The notes below the pieces were generated by a model that was given only the letters and a program-made list of their open reading frames with translations, ran no database searches and was not told the origin of the DNA. Made by a program: the position numbers and the translations under genes. From Stictocephala bisonia (Eukaryota; Arthropoda; Insecta; Hemiptera; Membracidae), in contig JAQJVL010002573.1 of assembly GCA_035578905.1 (NCBI GenBank), positions 1-64,000 of the forward strand: DNA of 64,000 bases. Reading direction: 5' to 3'. Within the stretch, counting starts at the first letter, position 1. The number at the start of each line of letters is the position of its first letter. This document shows positions 36,461 through 47,289 of this stretch, piece after piece.

Positions 36461-36769
36461 AATTATTTTCAAAACAGTCTACATACCTCAAAATCTTATG
36501 CCTCAACATTAAAATCCCAACCTGGTTTTTCTGAATCTATGCCCACCGACCCTATTACATCCAAACCTGGCCCATCTTCCCTTTGTGTCTATGAACCTGT
36601 TGCAGTCCAACCCGGCTCTTCTCAGCCCATCCTATCAAACCTTGAAACTCCCTTAGACATGAGTTCGGACGAATCAATCGTAACAGTGATCACACCTCAA
36701 AAATCTAGAGGTAGAAAACGAAGGAAAAGATTCACTGATTCCATCCAAAAAAAGCAGGTTAGGGAGTCT

Positions 36770-37039
36770 GTTGCTAAAAATACGGAGAGCCACCCTGAAA
36801 TGCATAGAAAGGCTGTTAAAAAATATGCCGAGAGCCACCCTGAAGTGCACAGGGGGGCTGTTCAAAAATATGCCGAGAGCCACCCAGAAGTAAACAGAAG
36901 GGCTGTTCAAAAATATGCCGAGAGCCACCCAGAAGTAAACAGAAGGGCTGTTAAAAAATATACCGAGAACAACCCCGAGATTAACAGAAAGTCTGTAAAG
37001 AAGTACTCAAAAAACCATCCTGAAGTTAATCGTGAGGCT
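36770..37039 (+). repeat. Six 15-residue repeats in the Helitron protein
   Basis: A 45-base period encodes variants of VKKYAESHPEVNRRA six times, highly charged and probably helical, with a degenerate continuation afterwards. The two central units are almost identical in DNA, pointing to recent unit duplication. The region lies between the OTU domain and the CxxCxALKW..GMCC zinc-binding-like motif (about 37174-37228). Confidence 0.85.
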
Positions 37040-37173
37040 ACGTCAAAGTACAATGAGAGGCGTGCACAAGTAAAGTTACTGCCATGGACAATCAAGAAAC
37101 TCTCAGGTTTCAAGTATGATCCAAACATTGAATATTCTACAGATAAAATAGTTCAACTTGGACCTCGAGAAAA

Positions 37174-38480
37174 GTGCAATTTCTGCCATGCTTTAAAATG
37201 GAAAGACGAAAGCCCCGGAATGTGTTGCAGTAATGGAAAAGTTCAACTGCTTCCCTTTTAAAAATATCCCGACCCCTTACATAGCCTTCTTTCTCACGAC
37301 CATCCTGAAAGCTGAGCATTTTCTTAATAATATTCGCAAATACAACGGTTGTTTCCAAATGACGTCGTTTGGAGCAAAAGAGATAAAAGGAGACCATTTC
37401 ATGCCAACATATAAGGTGCAAGGCCAGGTTTATCATAGAATAGGGAGTCTAATGCCTCGAACACAACAGCAGCCGTCTTTCCTTCAGATATATTTTGTTG
37501 GTGATGATAACCGTGAAAGAGACATTCGCTGTGGGTACTTTCAAGATGTCAAGCCAGCATTGGTAGGCCAGCTCCAACGAATTCTTCATGAACATAACAA
37601 ATATATCAAAGAGTTCAAAGCTGCTATTGATTCTGTTCCCAAAGATCAGCAAGATTTCCAGGTAGTTATCACTGCTGACCAGAAGCCTTCGAGTGCTCAC
37701 AAGGGACGTTACAATACTCCTACCACTAACGAAGTTGCTGTCTTGATTGTAGGCCAGGTGTTTGAAAAGCGAGACATTGTGCTATACAGTAGGAAAGACA
37801 AACTGATAAGAATCAGTGAGCTACATCGAGCGTATGATTCTCTTCAGTATCCTCTCATGTTCTGCCGTGGTGAAGATGGCTATTGTATCAACATCCCTCA
37901 GCGTGACCCAAACACCAAGACAGCACTTAAGAAAACTGTGTCTGCAGCTGATTTCTACGGATATAATTTAATGGAGCGAGAAGGCGAAGAACCATATTTA
38001 CTTTTGTTTCGCAACCTCCTCAACCAATTTTTGGTTGATATGTACGCAAAAATTTAAACAGAACGGCTAAACTTCATTCGAAACAACCAAAAAAGTTGAG
38101 GAGTGAAGACTACATTCACTTGAAGGATGCCATGAGAAAAGCTGATGCTCAGGTATCGGAGCTGGGTAAGATGGTTGTACTGCCATCAAGCTTCACTGGA
38201 GGACCTCGCTACATGCATGAGCGTACTCAGGATGCCATGACCTATGTCCGCCATTTTGGTCGTCCACATCTCTTTATAACTTTTACGTGCAACCCAAAAT
38301 GGCGAAAGATATGTGAACTGCTCAAGGAAGGTCAGAAGGCTCAGCACAGACATGACTTGGTAGCGCGGGTTTTCTACTTAAAAGTGAAGCATTTGATGAA
38401 ACTAACGAAAGGGTCTATATTTGGAGCATGTAGATGTCACATGTTCTCCATAGAATGGAAAAAAGAGGCCTACCTCATAT
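37174..38480 (+). other. Helitron-like N domain and start of Rep
   Basis: Begins with CNFCHALKWKDESPGMCC. Characteristic Helitron segments follow: SFGAKEI, PTYKVQGQVYHRIGSL, FLQIYFVGD, RAYDSLQYPLMFCRGEDGY and RPHLFITFTCNPKW (Rep motif 1). The segment is split over three frames by the frameshift near 37250, the TAA at 38055 and the deletion near 38090. Confidence 0.8.
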
Positions 38481-39087
38481 ACACATTCTCCTTTGGCTAG
38501 AAGAAAAGATTAAACCAGACATGATTGACAAAGTTATTTGTGCAGAGATACCTGACCCAGAGCTAGACCCTGCCCTCCATGAGATTGTGAAGTCAACTAT
38601 GATCCACGGCCCATGTGGTGCTCTCAACAGAAATTCGCCCTGTATGGGTAATGGAGCTTGCAGCAAAAAGTATTCCCGTCCTCTACTAAGAGAAACACAG
38701 ACTGGGGAAGACGGTTATCCTAAATACCGTAGGCGTTCTTCTTCAGATGTTGGATTTGTTGTTGACATCAACGGGGTAAAGCTTGACAATCAATGGGTGG
38801 TACCTTTTATCCCTGTCCTGTCTCGCACCTTTTCAGCGCATATCAACGTCGAGTACTGCAACTCTGTAAAGTCTATCAAATATATTTGCAAATACGTCAA
38901 CAAAGGGTCCGATCAAGCAGCTTTTACAGTTGAAAATGAACTTGACGAGGTGACAAGGTACCAGACAGGACGCTACATTAGTACTTCTGAAGCTGTCTGG
39001 CGAATTCTCTGCTTTCCAATACACGATTGCCATCCCCCGGTCATGTATCTTGCAGTTCATCTTGAAAACGGCCAAAGAGTTTTATTT
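38434..39087 (+). other. Rep HUH endonuclease catalytic region
   Basis: GLPHIHILLW holds the HUH metal-binding pair (His codons 38476 and 38482). YICKYVNKG holds the two Rep tyrosines (codons 38881 and 38893). These residues cleave and join single-stranded DNA in Helitron Rep proteins (established knowledge). All four are intact, though the frame is cut just upstream and again near 39075. Confidence 0.85.
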
Positions 39088-39540
39088 TAACGAAGAAAAT
39101 GTCATGGAAAGGCTAAACAACCCGCCAAAAACTACTCTTTTGGGCTTCTTCGATCTGTGCAAAACCGATGCGTTTGCAAGAACCCTCCTTTACTCTGAAG
39201 TTCCGTCATATTTCGTATGGAAAAAGAATACTTTTTGTAGAAGAAAGCAAGGGAAATCAGTACCAGGCTATCCCGGGGTGAAAAAAATCAGGTTTTAGGC
39301 AGGGTATATACTGTTCACCCTAATAACTCTGAGTGCTATTTTCTACGCCTTCTCCTACACGAAGTTAAAGGGCCTACGTCATTTGAATATCTTAGGAACG
39401 TAAATGGAGTGGTCCACCAAAAGTTTCAGTCTGCATGTACAGCTCTTGGTTTGCTCGAAGACGACACTCACTAGGATCGAACACTAGAAGAAGCTTCACT
39501 CTCAGACTCCCCGTCCAAGATCCGCGAACTACTTGCCATC

Positions 39541-41208
39541 ATGTTGGTGTTTTGCGAAGTAAGTAGTCCTCTCACATTATGGGAAAAACACCGCGACAGT
39601 TTGGCGGACGACGTAAAGAGGTCGATGGAGACAGAGTTTGGGGATGTGCAACAGCGTATGGACATTGTGTACAACAAATGTTTGGCTTTACTCGAAGATT
39701 TGGTGTATTCAATGTCTGGCAACCGTCTCCAAAACTATGGTCTTCCTACACCACTTCGCGAGCAAGAGTCCATCACTAACAACCTGGAACGCCTCAGAGA
39801 AATGTCTTTCGATGTAGTGCAGCTCTGTGAAATGGATGCTGTAAATGTTCCAAAGCCGAACGAAGAACAACTGAATATTTACAAAGAAATTACATGCAGT
39901 ATTATTTCAGAATCTGGGCAACTCTTTTTCCTGGACGCTCCTGGTGGTACCGGAAAAACATTTTTGATCAATTTGTTGTTAGCAAAAATAAGGAGTGAGA
40001 AAAAGATTGCCATCGCAGTTGCATCCTCTGGCATTGCTGCGACACTGCTTGATGGTGGGAAAACGGCTCATTCAGCTTTCAAGTTGCCTCTCAACCTGAA
40101 CCACTCAGAAACACCTATTTGCAACATATCAAGACAAAGCAATATGGGCCAGGTACTCAAAGAAACAGTATTAATTGTTTGGGACGAGTGTACCATGGCC
40201 CACAAAGGAGGTATAGAGACTCTGGACAGGACACTTCAAGACATCAGAAACTGCAAACGTCTAATGGGCGGAGTAACAGTTCTGCTGGCTGGAGACTTCA
40301 GGCAAACCTTGCCCATGATACCTCGAGGAACTCGGGCTGATGAGGAGAAAGCGTGCCTTAAGTCATCCTTCTTATGGCTAAAAATTAAAATCCTGTCTTT
40401 GAGAGTTAACATGAGAGTTCATTTGAATGGAGATTTGAAAGCAGAAGAATTTTCTACATTAGTTTTACAAATAGGTGATGGTAAACTGCTAGAAGATCAT
40501 GAAGGTAAATGTGCAATACCTCAAAATCTTTGTCATACTGTTAGTGATATGAAGACACTGCTTGACAAGATATATCCTAACTTAAATGACAATGTGAACA
40601 ATAGTCCAACATGGTTGCAAGAGAGGGCGATTCTTACTCCAACTAACGACTCTGCAAATATAATAAACCTTTCGTTGTTAGAAAAATTGCCTTCTGCTGT
40701 TGTGAGGTATGAATCTGTGGACTCAGTGTTTGAGACAGAAGACGCTGTTCACTATCCAGCGGAGTTTCTCCACACTCTGAACCCCCTTGGAATTCCACCT
40801 CATGTTCTTCCTCTAAAAGTCGGTGCTCCAATAATGCTACTCCGCAACCTAAACCCTCCCAAACTCTGTAACGGTACCAGGCTGCAGGTGAAAACTCTGC
40901 ATAAACATGTTATTGAAGCGACAATATTTACAGGCGTTGGTCAAGGAGAAACTGTTTTTATTCCCCGAATTCCTCTTATTCCCTCAGACTACCATTTTGC
41001 ATTCAAACGTCTGCAGTTCCCTGTAAAATTATGCTATGCCATGACTATTAACAAGGCACAAGGGCAAAGTTTGAAGATGGCTGGGGTAGATCTGAGCAAT
41101 GACTGTTTCTTCCATGGCCAGTTATACGTAGTATGTTCTAGAGTAAGCTCATCTGACAGTCTGGTCGTCCTTCAGCCAGAAAAAGGACTAAAAATGTTTT
41201 TTACATAG
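39541..41208 (+). CDS. Pif1-family helicase part of Helitron, open frame
   Basis: A 555-residue uninterrupted frame. Walker A APGGTGKT is at residues 133-140 and Walker B VWDEC at 213-217. Motif III GDFRQ is at 251-255, KAQGQ at 505-509 and the arginine motif VVCSRV near 530-535: the full superfamily 1B (Pif1-like) set. It normally unwinds DNA during rolling-circle transposition as the C-terminal half of Rep-Hel. Here it is separated from Rep by the TAG at 39472 and has no obvious promoter of its own. The first ~100 residues are Helitron linker. The true start of the ancestral protein is upstream; the ATG at 39541 is simply the first after the stop. Confidence 0.85.
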   Translation: MLVFCEVSSPLTLWEKHRDSLADDVKRSMETEFGDVQQRMDIVYNKCLALLEDLVYSMSGNRLQNYGLPTPLREQESITNNLERLREMSFDVVQLCEMDAVNVPKPNEEQLNIYKEITCSIISESGQLFFLDAPGGTGKTFLINLLLAKIRSEKKIAIAVASSGIAATLLDGGKTAHSAFKLPLNLNHSETPICNISRQSNMGQVLKETVLIVWDECTMAHKGGIETLDRTLQDIRNCKRLMGGVTVLLAGDFRQTLPMIPRGTRADEEKACLKSSFLWLKIKILSLRVNMRVHLNGDLKAEEFSTLVLQIGDGKLLEDHEGKCAIPQNLCHTVSDMKTLLDKIYPNLNDNVNNSPTWLQERAILTPTNDSANIINLSLLEKLPSAVVRYESVDSVFETEDAVHYPAEFLHTLNPLGIPPHVLPLKVGAPIMLLRNLNPPKLCNGTRLQVKTLHKHVIEATIFTGVGQGETVFIPRIPLIPSDYHFAFKRLQFPVKLCYAMTINKAQGQSLKMAGVDLSNDCFFHGQLYVVCSRVSSSDSLVVLQPEKGLKMFFT

Positions 41209-41315
41209 AGGTACTAAGCACTTAAGAAAACAACAACAACATCAATTTTGGCTGTCCGTATATATCTATCAGACTAAAATGTACTAAAATATATTTAAGT
41301 ACTTGCATATATTAA

Positions 41316-41766
41316 ACTACCTGGTGGGACTGTTCCGGCAGACGATAGGGTGACTGCCTTACCAAATAAAACTACCCGGTGAGACTGTTCCGGCAGAGGC
41401 TAGGGTGACTGCCTTACCAAATAAAACTACCCGGTGAGACTGTTCCGGCAGAGGCTAGGGTGACTGCCTTACCAAATAAAACTACCCGGTGGGATTGATT
41501 CGGCAGAGGCTAGGGTGACTGCCTTACCAAATAAAACTACCCGGTGAGACTGTTCCGGCAGAGGCTAGGGTGACTGCCTTACCAAATAAAACTACCCGGT
41601 GGGATTGATTCGGCAGAGGCTAGGGTGACTGCCTTACCAAATAAAACTACCCGGTGTGATTGATTCGGCAGAGGCTAGGGTGACTGCATTAACAAATAAA
41701 ACTACCCGGTGTGATTGATTCGGCAGAGGCTAGGGTGACTGCCTTACCAAATAAAACTACCCGGTG
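41316..41766 (+). repeat. 55 bp minisatellite near the Helitron 3' end
   Basis: Eight 55-base units start at 41316, 41371, 41426, 41481, 41536, 41591, 41646 and 41701, plus a partial one at 41756. Each begins ACTACCCGGTG. Two unit types occur: GAGACTGTTCCGG (or GGGACTG in the first) and GGGATTGATTCGG/GTGATTGATTCGG, in an order A-A-A-B-A-B-B-B. Subterminal 3' tandem repeats are known in Helitron-like elements. A TA run (41785-41808) and poly-T (41809-41833) follow. Confidence 0.95.
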
Positions 41767-41775
41767 TTTTTAATT

Positions 41776-41825
<50 letters not shown>

Positions 41826-42017
41826 TTTTTTTTGAAAATAAGTTGTAAATATGGTCTCTACCTGCCGGCCTCCCCGTGGCGAGACTGGATACGCCAGACT
41901 CATTTTCTCAATTTTAATTCTGGTAAACCAATGGGCAGATGTACTCGAGTTACTAACAATTAATTATTTCGTTCCTCGGCGAAAATACACAACCCGTACA
42001 TAGGTCCTAATGTAAGT

Positions 42018-42063
42018 GTTCCTTAATCATAATCCGTAGCGGAGCACGGGTACTTTCTGCTAG
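42018..42063 (+). mobile_element. Helitron 3' terminus
   Basis: AATCCGTAGCGGAGCACGGG forms a small bulged stem; 13 bases later the element ends CTAG with T as the next host base. These are the standard 3' end signals of Helitrons. Confidence 0.85.
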
Positions 42064-43265
42064 TAGGGTGATAGTTATGAAAACAACATTATTTTCAAGC
42101 AACAGATAATTCAAGTGTTAATTCCAAGTAATCTTGAAAAACATTTCATAAAAAAAAACAAAAAAACACATTAAATCTGCCATCACTCTTCATATCTTAC
42201 GTTGTAATCCGTATTCAATCAGACATTTAAAACGGTGATAAATATACACAATAATAACAACAGAAATCAAGAACATATAGTTTTAACAATATGCAGACTA
42301 TCTTAATCCCTAAAATCAAATTGGGACCAAATTGTAGTACGATTTTTAAATTCTTGACAAACTAACATAAAAAATATGACTTAAAAGGTGTTTAAGAAAA
42401 ATATTTACAGCATTTTATTGTATATGGTACTATATTCAATAGAAGAGTTTACTAAAAGAAATAAAAAAAATGAATGTAATATTTCTCTAACTAAATGTTT
42501 AAGACATGAAACCTTTAAGAAGATACAATAATTTACAGAAAATGATACAAATCTATTCATTAAGAAAATGAATGTTGGATCTACACTTACCTTTTACTAT
42601 ATAAGTTATACATTACCTATATTATTATATGGAAGTATGTTCGATGTCTTTGCAATTTATTTTTACAAAGACTACAAAATGTTATTATTTATTTCAATTT
42701 TATAAAATATAATTTTCATCTTAAAGAAGATTTCAAAAACGAATAAATTTGTCTTTACTTAATTTTAGTACTGCAATTAAATATTCATATTTATTTGGGC
42801 ATGCAAGAAGAATGTGATATTCACTTACCAAGGCATTAAAGTTTTATATTCTATGTATCTGCTAAGATTGTGAATATGGCTAAAAGTAAATACATGACAC
42901 TGCTGTTTTTACGCTATTCATTACACAAGAAAGCAAGTTTCTCAGCCGGTGTGTACTTTTAATAGTTAATCACTGCTATATCTTATACTATAGCATTTAG
43001 CTTATACTAGAGATGTGGGGTGCATCAAATAATAGACCAATTGCTTCGTCTCCCTAAAAAATTGCAATGATGATTAAATTATACTACTATATAGTTTGTT
43101 ACATTGGAGGATAAAAACTCATAAAAGGACAGATGCAGAAGACGCTATACAAATATGAGTATATAAATAATAATTGACACTCACATTATCCCTAATATCT
43201 TTTTTAATTGATATAATATAAGATAGTTAACTTTATGGTTTACGATAGAGGTTCACCTTAGAACT
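42064..43265. other. Right flank of the Helitron
   Basis: AT-rich sequence with no counterpart in copy A and no recognised gene. Together with 33870-34567 it makes the right arm about 1.7 kb longer than the Helitron alone explains. Confidence 0.4.
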
Positions 43266-43269
43266 AGGG

Positions 43270-43450
43270 AACAACAATCAGTTCCTTCGAACAATGGCTT
43301 TGTGGAGGTTATCGCACCAACACATCGTAAAGGGTTTTTACGGACTTTGACAGCGTAAACCAACAAAGTAGTCTCTACCTCATAAATCCCTTACGTTTTT
43401 ACGCTATGTACAGAGAATTTACATTCATGGTGCCACCGTTTGACAACTCG
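43270..43450 (-). pseudogene. Block 4, two exon-like pieces, copy B
   Basis: Minus-strand frame VRKNPLRCVGAITSTKPLFE for the downstream piece and VVKRWHHECKFSVHS before a GTAAAA donor for the upstream one. The first retains cysteine and the ITSTKP core of copy A but diverges after FEG, where copy A runs on to its donor. Confidence 0.4.
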
Positions 43451-43565
43451 TGTAAACTCATAATCTGGCCACTAAAGATTTAGTGAGTTATCTTGCTTGA
43501 ACTTTATACCATCAAATGTTCTTAATAGTACTTTGTAGATTTTGAAATATATTTTTTTTTATATA

Positions 43566-43615
43566 AAATTTAATCCAGTACAAAAATGATATACTGGATT
43601 AAATTTAATCCAGTG
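43566..43615. repeat. 15 bp perfect hairpin with a third repeat
   Basis: AAATTTAATCCAGTA (43566-43580) and TACTGGATTAAATTT (43592-43606) pair exactly around 11 bases. A further AAATTTAATCCAGTG overlaps the second arm, so either neighbour could pair with the middle copy. Confidence 0.6.
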
Positions 43616-43619
43616 TAGC

Positions 43620-45350
43620 GACAATAATGGGTTAAATTTGTTCCCTTATTACACACCTTATCAAAGTATCCTTTTACACAAAGATTCAAAGATTTTATTT
43701 TTTACAGCTTTTATCTTTTAGATTACCCACCATTTTTTTTTTTCACATTATTTGCAGCTGGTTGTGGAAGAAATTTGGGATATTCATTAAAAACGTTTGT
43801 TTAACCAATGTATACGTCGTATTCTGTTTATTAAAAACATTTATCTCAGAGACACTTATTTAAAACTCTTTCTTAAACACAATATATAATACTAGATAAA
43901 TTTACAAAACAACATTTTAAATAGGGAAATAAATTAGTGATTGTAAAACAAAAACTAAATTATGATATTGGAAATTGTCATTTTTAATCAGAACTTGAAG
44001 AAAACCTGTTTAGATAAATACGCTTCCTTTTAGTTGAAATTTGTACTTAGGATTCGTCATGTTTGTATACATAAAAAGCCCATGACTGGATTGTTTGGGT
44101 AGGAATCTACCTTTGCTACGAAAACCACATATACTACTTTATCATTTTCGTGATGACTACTGTCTTATGTTACCTAGTTTTAAAGTATTTGACAGTTTTT
44201 GTGATTTTATATTTTAATATTTAATTTTAAGTTAGACTTCATTGATGCCCTTAATATTTTCTAATTAAGGGATATGTCCAGGTATATTTAAGATAACATT
44301 TTTATATAAGTTAAGGAATATGTTAAGTGACAACTAAGTCTCGTATTCCCTGTATTTAAGTAGGTCAATGTAGTTTTCTGTTCACTTATTGTAAAACTAG
44401 CCCACTTTAATTGTTATTTTTTTTAAGTCGGGAAATGTTTTAAGCATGTCGGTGGAATTGTCAAATTTAGATAGTTGTTGCTTATGTTTTTAAACGCACT
44501 ATTAGTTTAATTACGATTAATAATTGTTGTTGTTGTTTAATTTTGTGACTGGTGAACTTGTGAATGTGTTACCGCCAGTTCTGGTGTCGCGTGTCGTTGT
44601 ACGCCTGCTTGGCCTTATCACGCCTGGCCGCCGTGCAGAGTCCTGATCATCCTGCCCGTCACCGACGTTCTGGCAAAGCTACTCTCCCACAACTTCTCAG
44701 TCAAACTTTATCTCCGTCCGTACTCTCCTTATATAAGTCCCTGTCAACGCTAAGTTACTATTATATTACATTGACTAATTTCACACGATATTTTATGCTC
44801 CTCAATTTAATATAATTTTAGTCCCTGGAACCTCATTGAATCCCCATATTAGTGATAAGAGCGTTGAATTGCATGGATTTAATATTCAAAGAACTTATTG
44901 TGCAAGTTGTGTGGGAGTCACCATTCATGTTAAATCCCATCTCTCAGTATCTGTTATTTATTTCTCCGATAATTTTACATGTTATAGTATTTTATAGTAC
45001 CGTAGTTATATGATGCTTGCTGAAACATTTTTTACGGAAATACATAAATGTGCCAAAATAAAAAAAACTTTTTTCTTTAATTCATTTTAAACTTTAACAA
45101 CATCATATGTTACCATTTAAGATTACTTTTATCACACAAAAAGGAATAATAAAACAATTAAATAGAACTTTTATCCATGTGAATTGTATGAGAAGATTGA
45201 ACATGTAACCATTTATAATATTGTAATTTTAATCTGGTATCTTAATCAATCGTTACAAAAATGATTGTCGTCATAGAAGTACGAAGAACTTGTACTCGCA
45301 GAACGTGTAAATCAAGATATTATTAAGTTTATTCAACAGGATTTTTTTGT
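43620..45350. other. Intron-like DNA with a GC-rich patch
   Basis: No supported gene. About 44560-44745 is strikingly GC-rich for this window (CGCGTGTCGTTGTACGCCTG and following) and is open on the + strand as part of an 83-residue frame, but no domain, splice context or second copy supports it. It is missing at the mirror position in copy A. Confidence 0.4.
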
Positions 45351-45354
45351 TGCT

Positions 45355-45545
45355 CTCTTGTCAAAGAATCTCGACGTCTTCTATTAATAAAGAGGTTTGA
45401 ATACACCGAGGGTAATCTACTGATAGTGACGTTCTACTTAGTAAAGGGTTGGAGACGCTGGTTTTGTGTCATTTAGATTCTAAAATCCAAACAAGGTCGC
45501 TTGCCGTTTGAACAGAATTACCTTTCTAAGGAGTGCTTCTTTTGT
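45355..45545 (-). pseudogene. Block 3, exon-like, copy B
   Basis: Reads VTISRLPSVYSNLFINRRRR then DSLTREQQKNPVE and a TAA. Upstream the frame is lost relative to copy A through indels. Confidence 0.4.
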
Positions 45546-47150
45546 TTTCTTTCTGAATCTGAACGTATTATCACCGTTGTAATCAGTGGTATAAGTTATT
45601 TTTGCAATATCGAAATAAAATTACTATGAATTTACGTTAAAAGTTGTCACAAAAGAAACTTATTTGAATAAAGAACTCTTTTTTTACCAAAGTTGAATGA
45701 TTAAGTTTTAATGTAGTTGTTTTTACTTTATTTTTTACAAACAGATTAAAATTACATCTTTTTTCTTACGTAATCATAACAAGTAATATGATTACTTGAA
45801 TAGAAGTCGTAATTAAATAGTTTATTTAGTTTTAAGGTTTGTATGATGAATTAATCCTACACAATAAACATTCGACGCTGTAAAACTATCAAGTAATTTA
45901 AATGTGCTCATTTTGGCACATTTTTCTAACTCCGTTAAAACATATTTCAGCATGCTTTATGTAGCTACTATAGAACCACCCTGTCCAATAAAATGTAACT
46001 CATGTTATATAACCTAACTAAAGTCTTTAAATGTATTTAAAGAAATATAGTATATAAATTTGTTCACATGCTTGCAAATGACCTAACTAACACGTATGAA
46101 GTTAACTAACACATTTATTTCGTTCTTTGTGTGTCAAACATTAAATAGTTAGTATAATACACAATGTAAACATTACTGTTGCTTATAAACTAAACACTGT
46201 ACCTAACTGTACGATAAACGAAGGTATTCTAAAATCGAACGACAACTTGGGAAGAACATAAATATACGAAGCAGGTATTAGAAAAATTATACAAATAATT
46301 TTGTAAAACTTACTTTTTTACTTCCCTACTCTATCGGAAGAAAGTTTAACTGCTCAATGAAAGTTTTATTAGCTAAGCAGGTGGCATTTTCCTAATATTA
46401 TTTCGGAATGAGTTTTACAATAATTACTCTATGGTATGAAGGTGGATGTAAATCCATAAATAAGATTAAATGGAATTAGGTTTCTTATTAGTGCCTCTTT
46501 AGAAAGATATGAAAGAGTTATCAATTATAATAGATACAATAAAGTGAATTATGACGTTTCAAACGTGTATTTTTGTGTACCAAATCAAAATTACAAGATA
46601 TTGTAATACTGTACACTGTATTATCGTTCATCATTGAACATTAACATTTTATTTGTAGTAAGTGGATACGATTTATTTCACCTAGTAAGTTAGGACACCG
46701 ATTGTTCTCCCTTTAGTTAGCCTGTGGTGATGAATAGTGAACATGTTTTGTCAAGTTAATAATAATAATAATACATATATTTTAAACAATTAATAATTTA
46801 AAAATCGTCATTACCATCGTCAGAAAAAAAGAGAGGAACATATTTAAATTATGACACAGGTTAGCATTTTATTGATTTTAAATTAACTATACAAATATAT
46901 GACTTAATATCGTATTAAAATTAAAAAGTCACATGTGATATTAATTTTTTCTATACCAAGCCATAATACGAATATTTACAGAGCATACTTACCAACATAG
47001 TTCACATCAATTTAAGAAATTTTGTAGCAGTATAAAAACATTTATAAGGTTATAAAGAGAATTATTGTAAAAAGCTACATCCGATATATTTTTTCACAGA
47101 TTTATAACAATTCTACGTTTATTTATGTCCAGAAAAATAACAGAAAAAAA
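45546..47150. other. Intron-like DNA between blocks 3 and 2 of copy B
   Basis: AT-rich. I see no gene, repeat array or structured element that I can support. Confidence 0.4.
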
Positions 47151-47152
47151 AA

Positions 47153-47246
47153 CTGTGAGCAATATTGCAGTTGGGCGAGGGTTTTTATCGGAGCCTCAGG
47201 CCAGAATACACAAACAACGTCCCTCGCCATATTGAGCATAAAACCT
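47153..47246 (-). CDS. Block 2, exon of copy B
   Basis: Ninety-four bases, three differences from copy A. Frame GFMLNMARDVVCVFWPEAPI followed by KTLAQLQYCSQ is open. The acceptor-like ACGTCTAG is retained. The 97% identity contrasts with unalignable flanks, arguing for constraint or local gene conversion. Confidence 0.55.
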
Positions 47247-47289
47247 CTAGACGTAAAATGTGGGAATTTTTTATTTAGCCAGCCAATAA

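Larger units (their letters stand above)
36011..41208 (+). pseudogene. Helitron OTU-Rep-helicase protein, disrupted
   Basis: About 1.73 kilocodons once read as one protein: OTU-like protease, 15-residue repeats, Cys-rich Helitron-like N domain, HUH/Y2 Rep, then Pif1-type helicase. Stops: TAG 36368, TAA 38055 (where relatives usually have Glu) and TAG 39472 (where Trp is expected). Frameshifts: near 37245-37262, in the A-run at 38088-38095, in the A-run at 38459-38464, an extra T near 39075, and near 39283-39295. The start ATG at 36011 has a favourable context (GACAATGG) and directly precedes the OTU fold. The damage is mostly single-base changes in homopolymers or point stops, so the copy is inactive but not ancient; sequencing error in homopolymers is a possible contributor. 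Confidence 0.85.
34568..42063 (+). mobile_element. Helitron carrying OTU-Rep-Pif1 helicase
   Basis: The right end is textbook: GTACTTTCTGCTAG followed by host T, with a small hairpin (CCGT-a-GC-gga-GC-ACGG) just upstream. The left end is less certain; TCTATACATATATAATCC at 34568, ahead of a CACTCACTCACTGACTGAC tract, is the best TC start. Contents in order: repeated subterminal sequence (34630-35270), a GC-richer leader, the Rep-Hel frame (36011-41208), a 55 bp minisatellite (41316-41755), a TA/poly-T run and the 3' terminus. Helitrons transpose by a rolling-circle-like mechanism using Rep and helicase in one protein (established knowledge). The protein frame is broken, so this copy is not autonomous. 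Confidence 0.85.

Noticed and set aside
36674..36928. Minus-strand open frames across the Helitron 15-residue repeats (also 36907-37128)
   Set aside because: They are mirror translations of the 45 bp repeat; the + strand carries the recognisable OTU/Rep protein.
38475..38666. Minus-strand frames opposite the Rep domain (also 38833-39075, 39471-39722, 40643-40831)
   Set aside because: Shadows of the Rep-helicase coding sequence with no domain of their own.
41778..41963. 61-residue frame starting in the TA/poly-T run
   Set aside because: Begins in simple sequence and crosses the Helitron 3' end region; no protein similarity.
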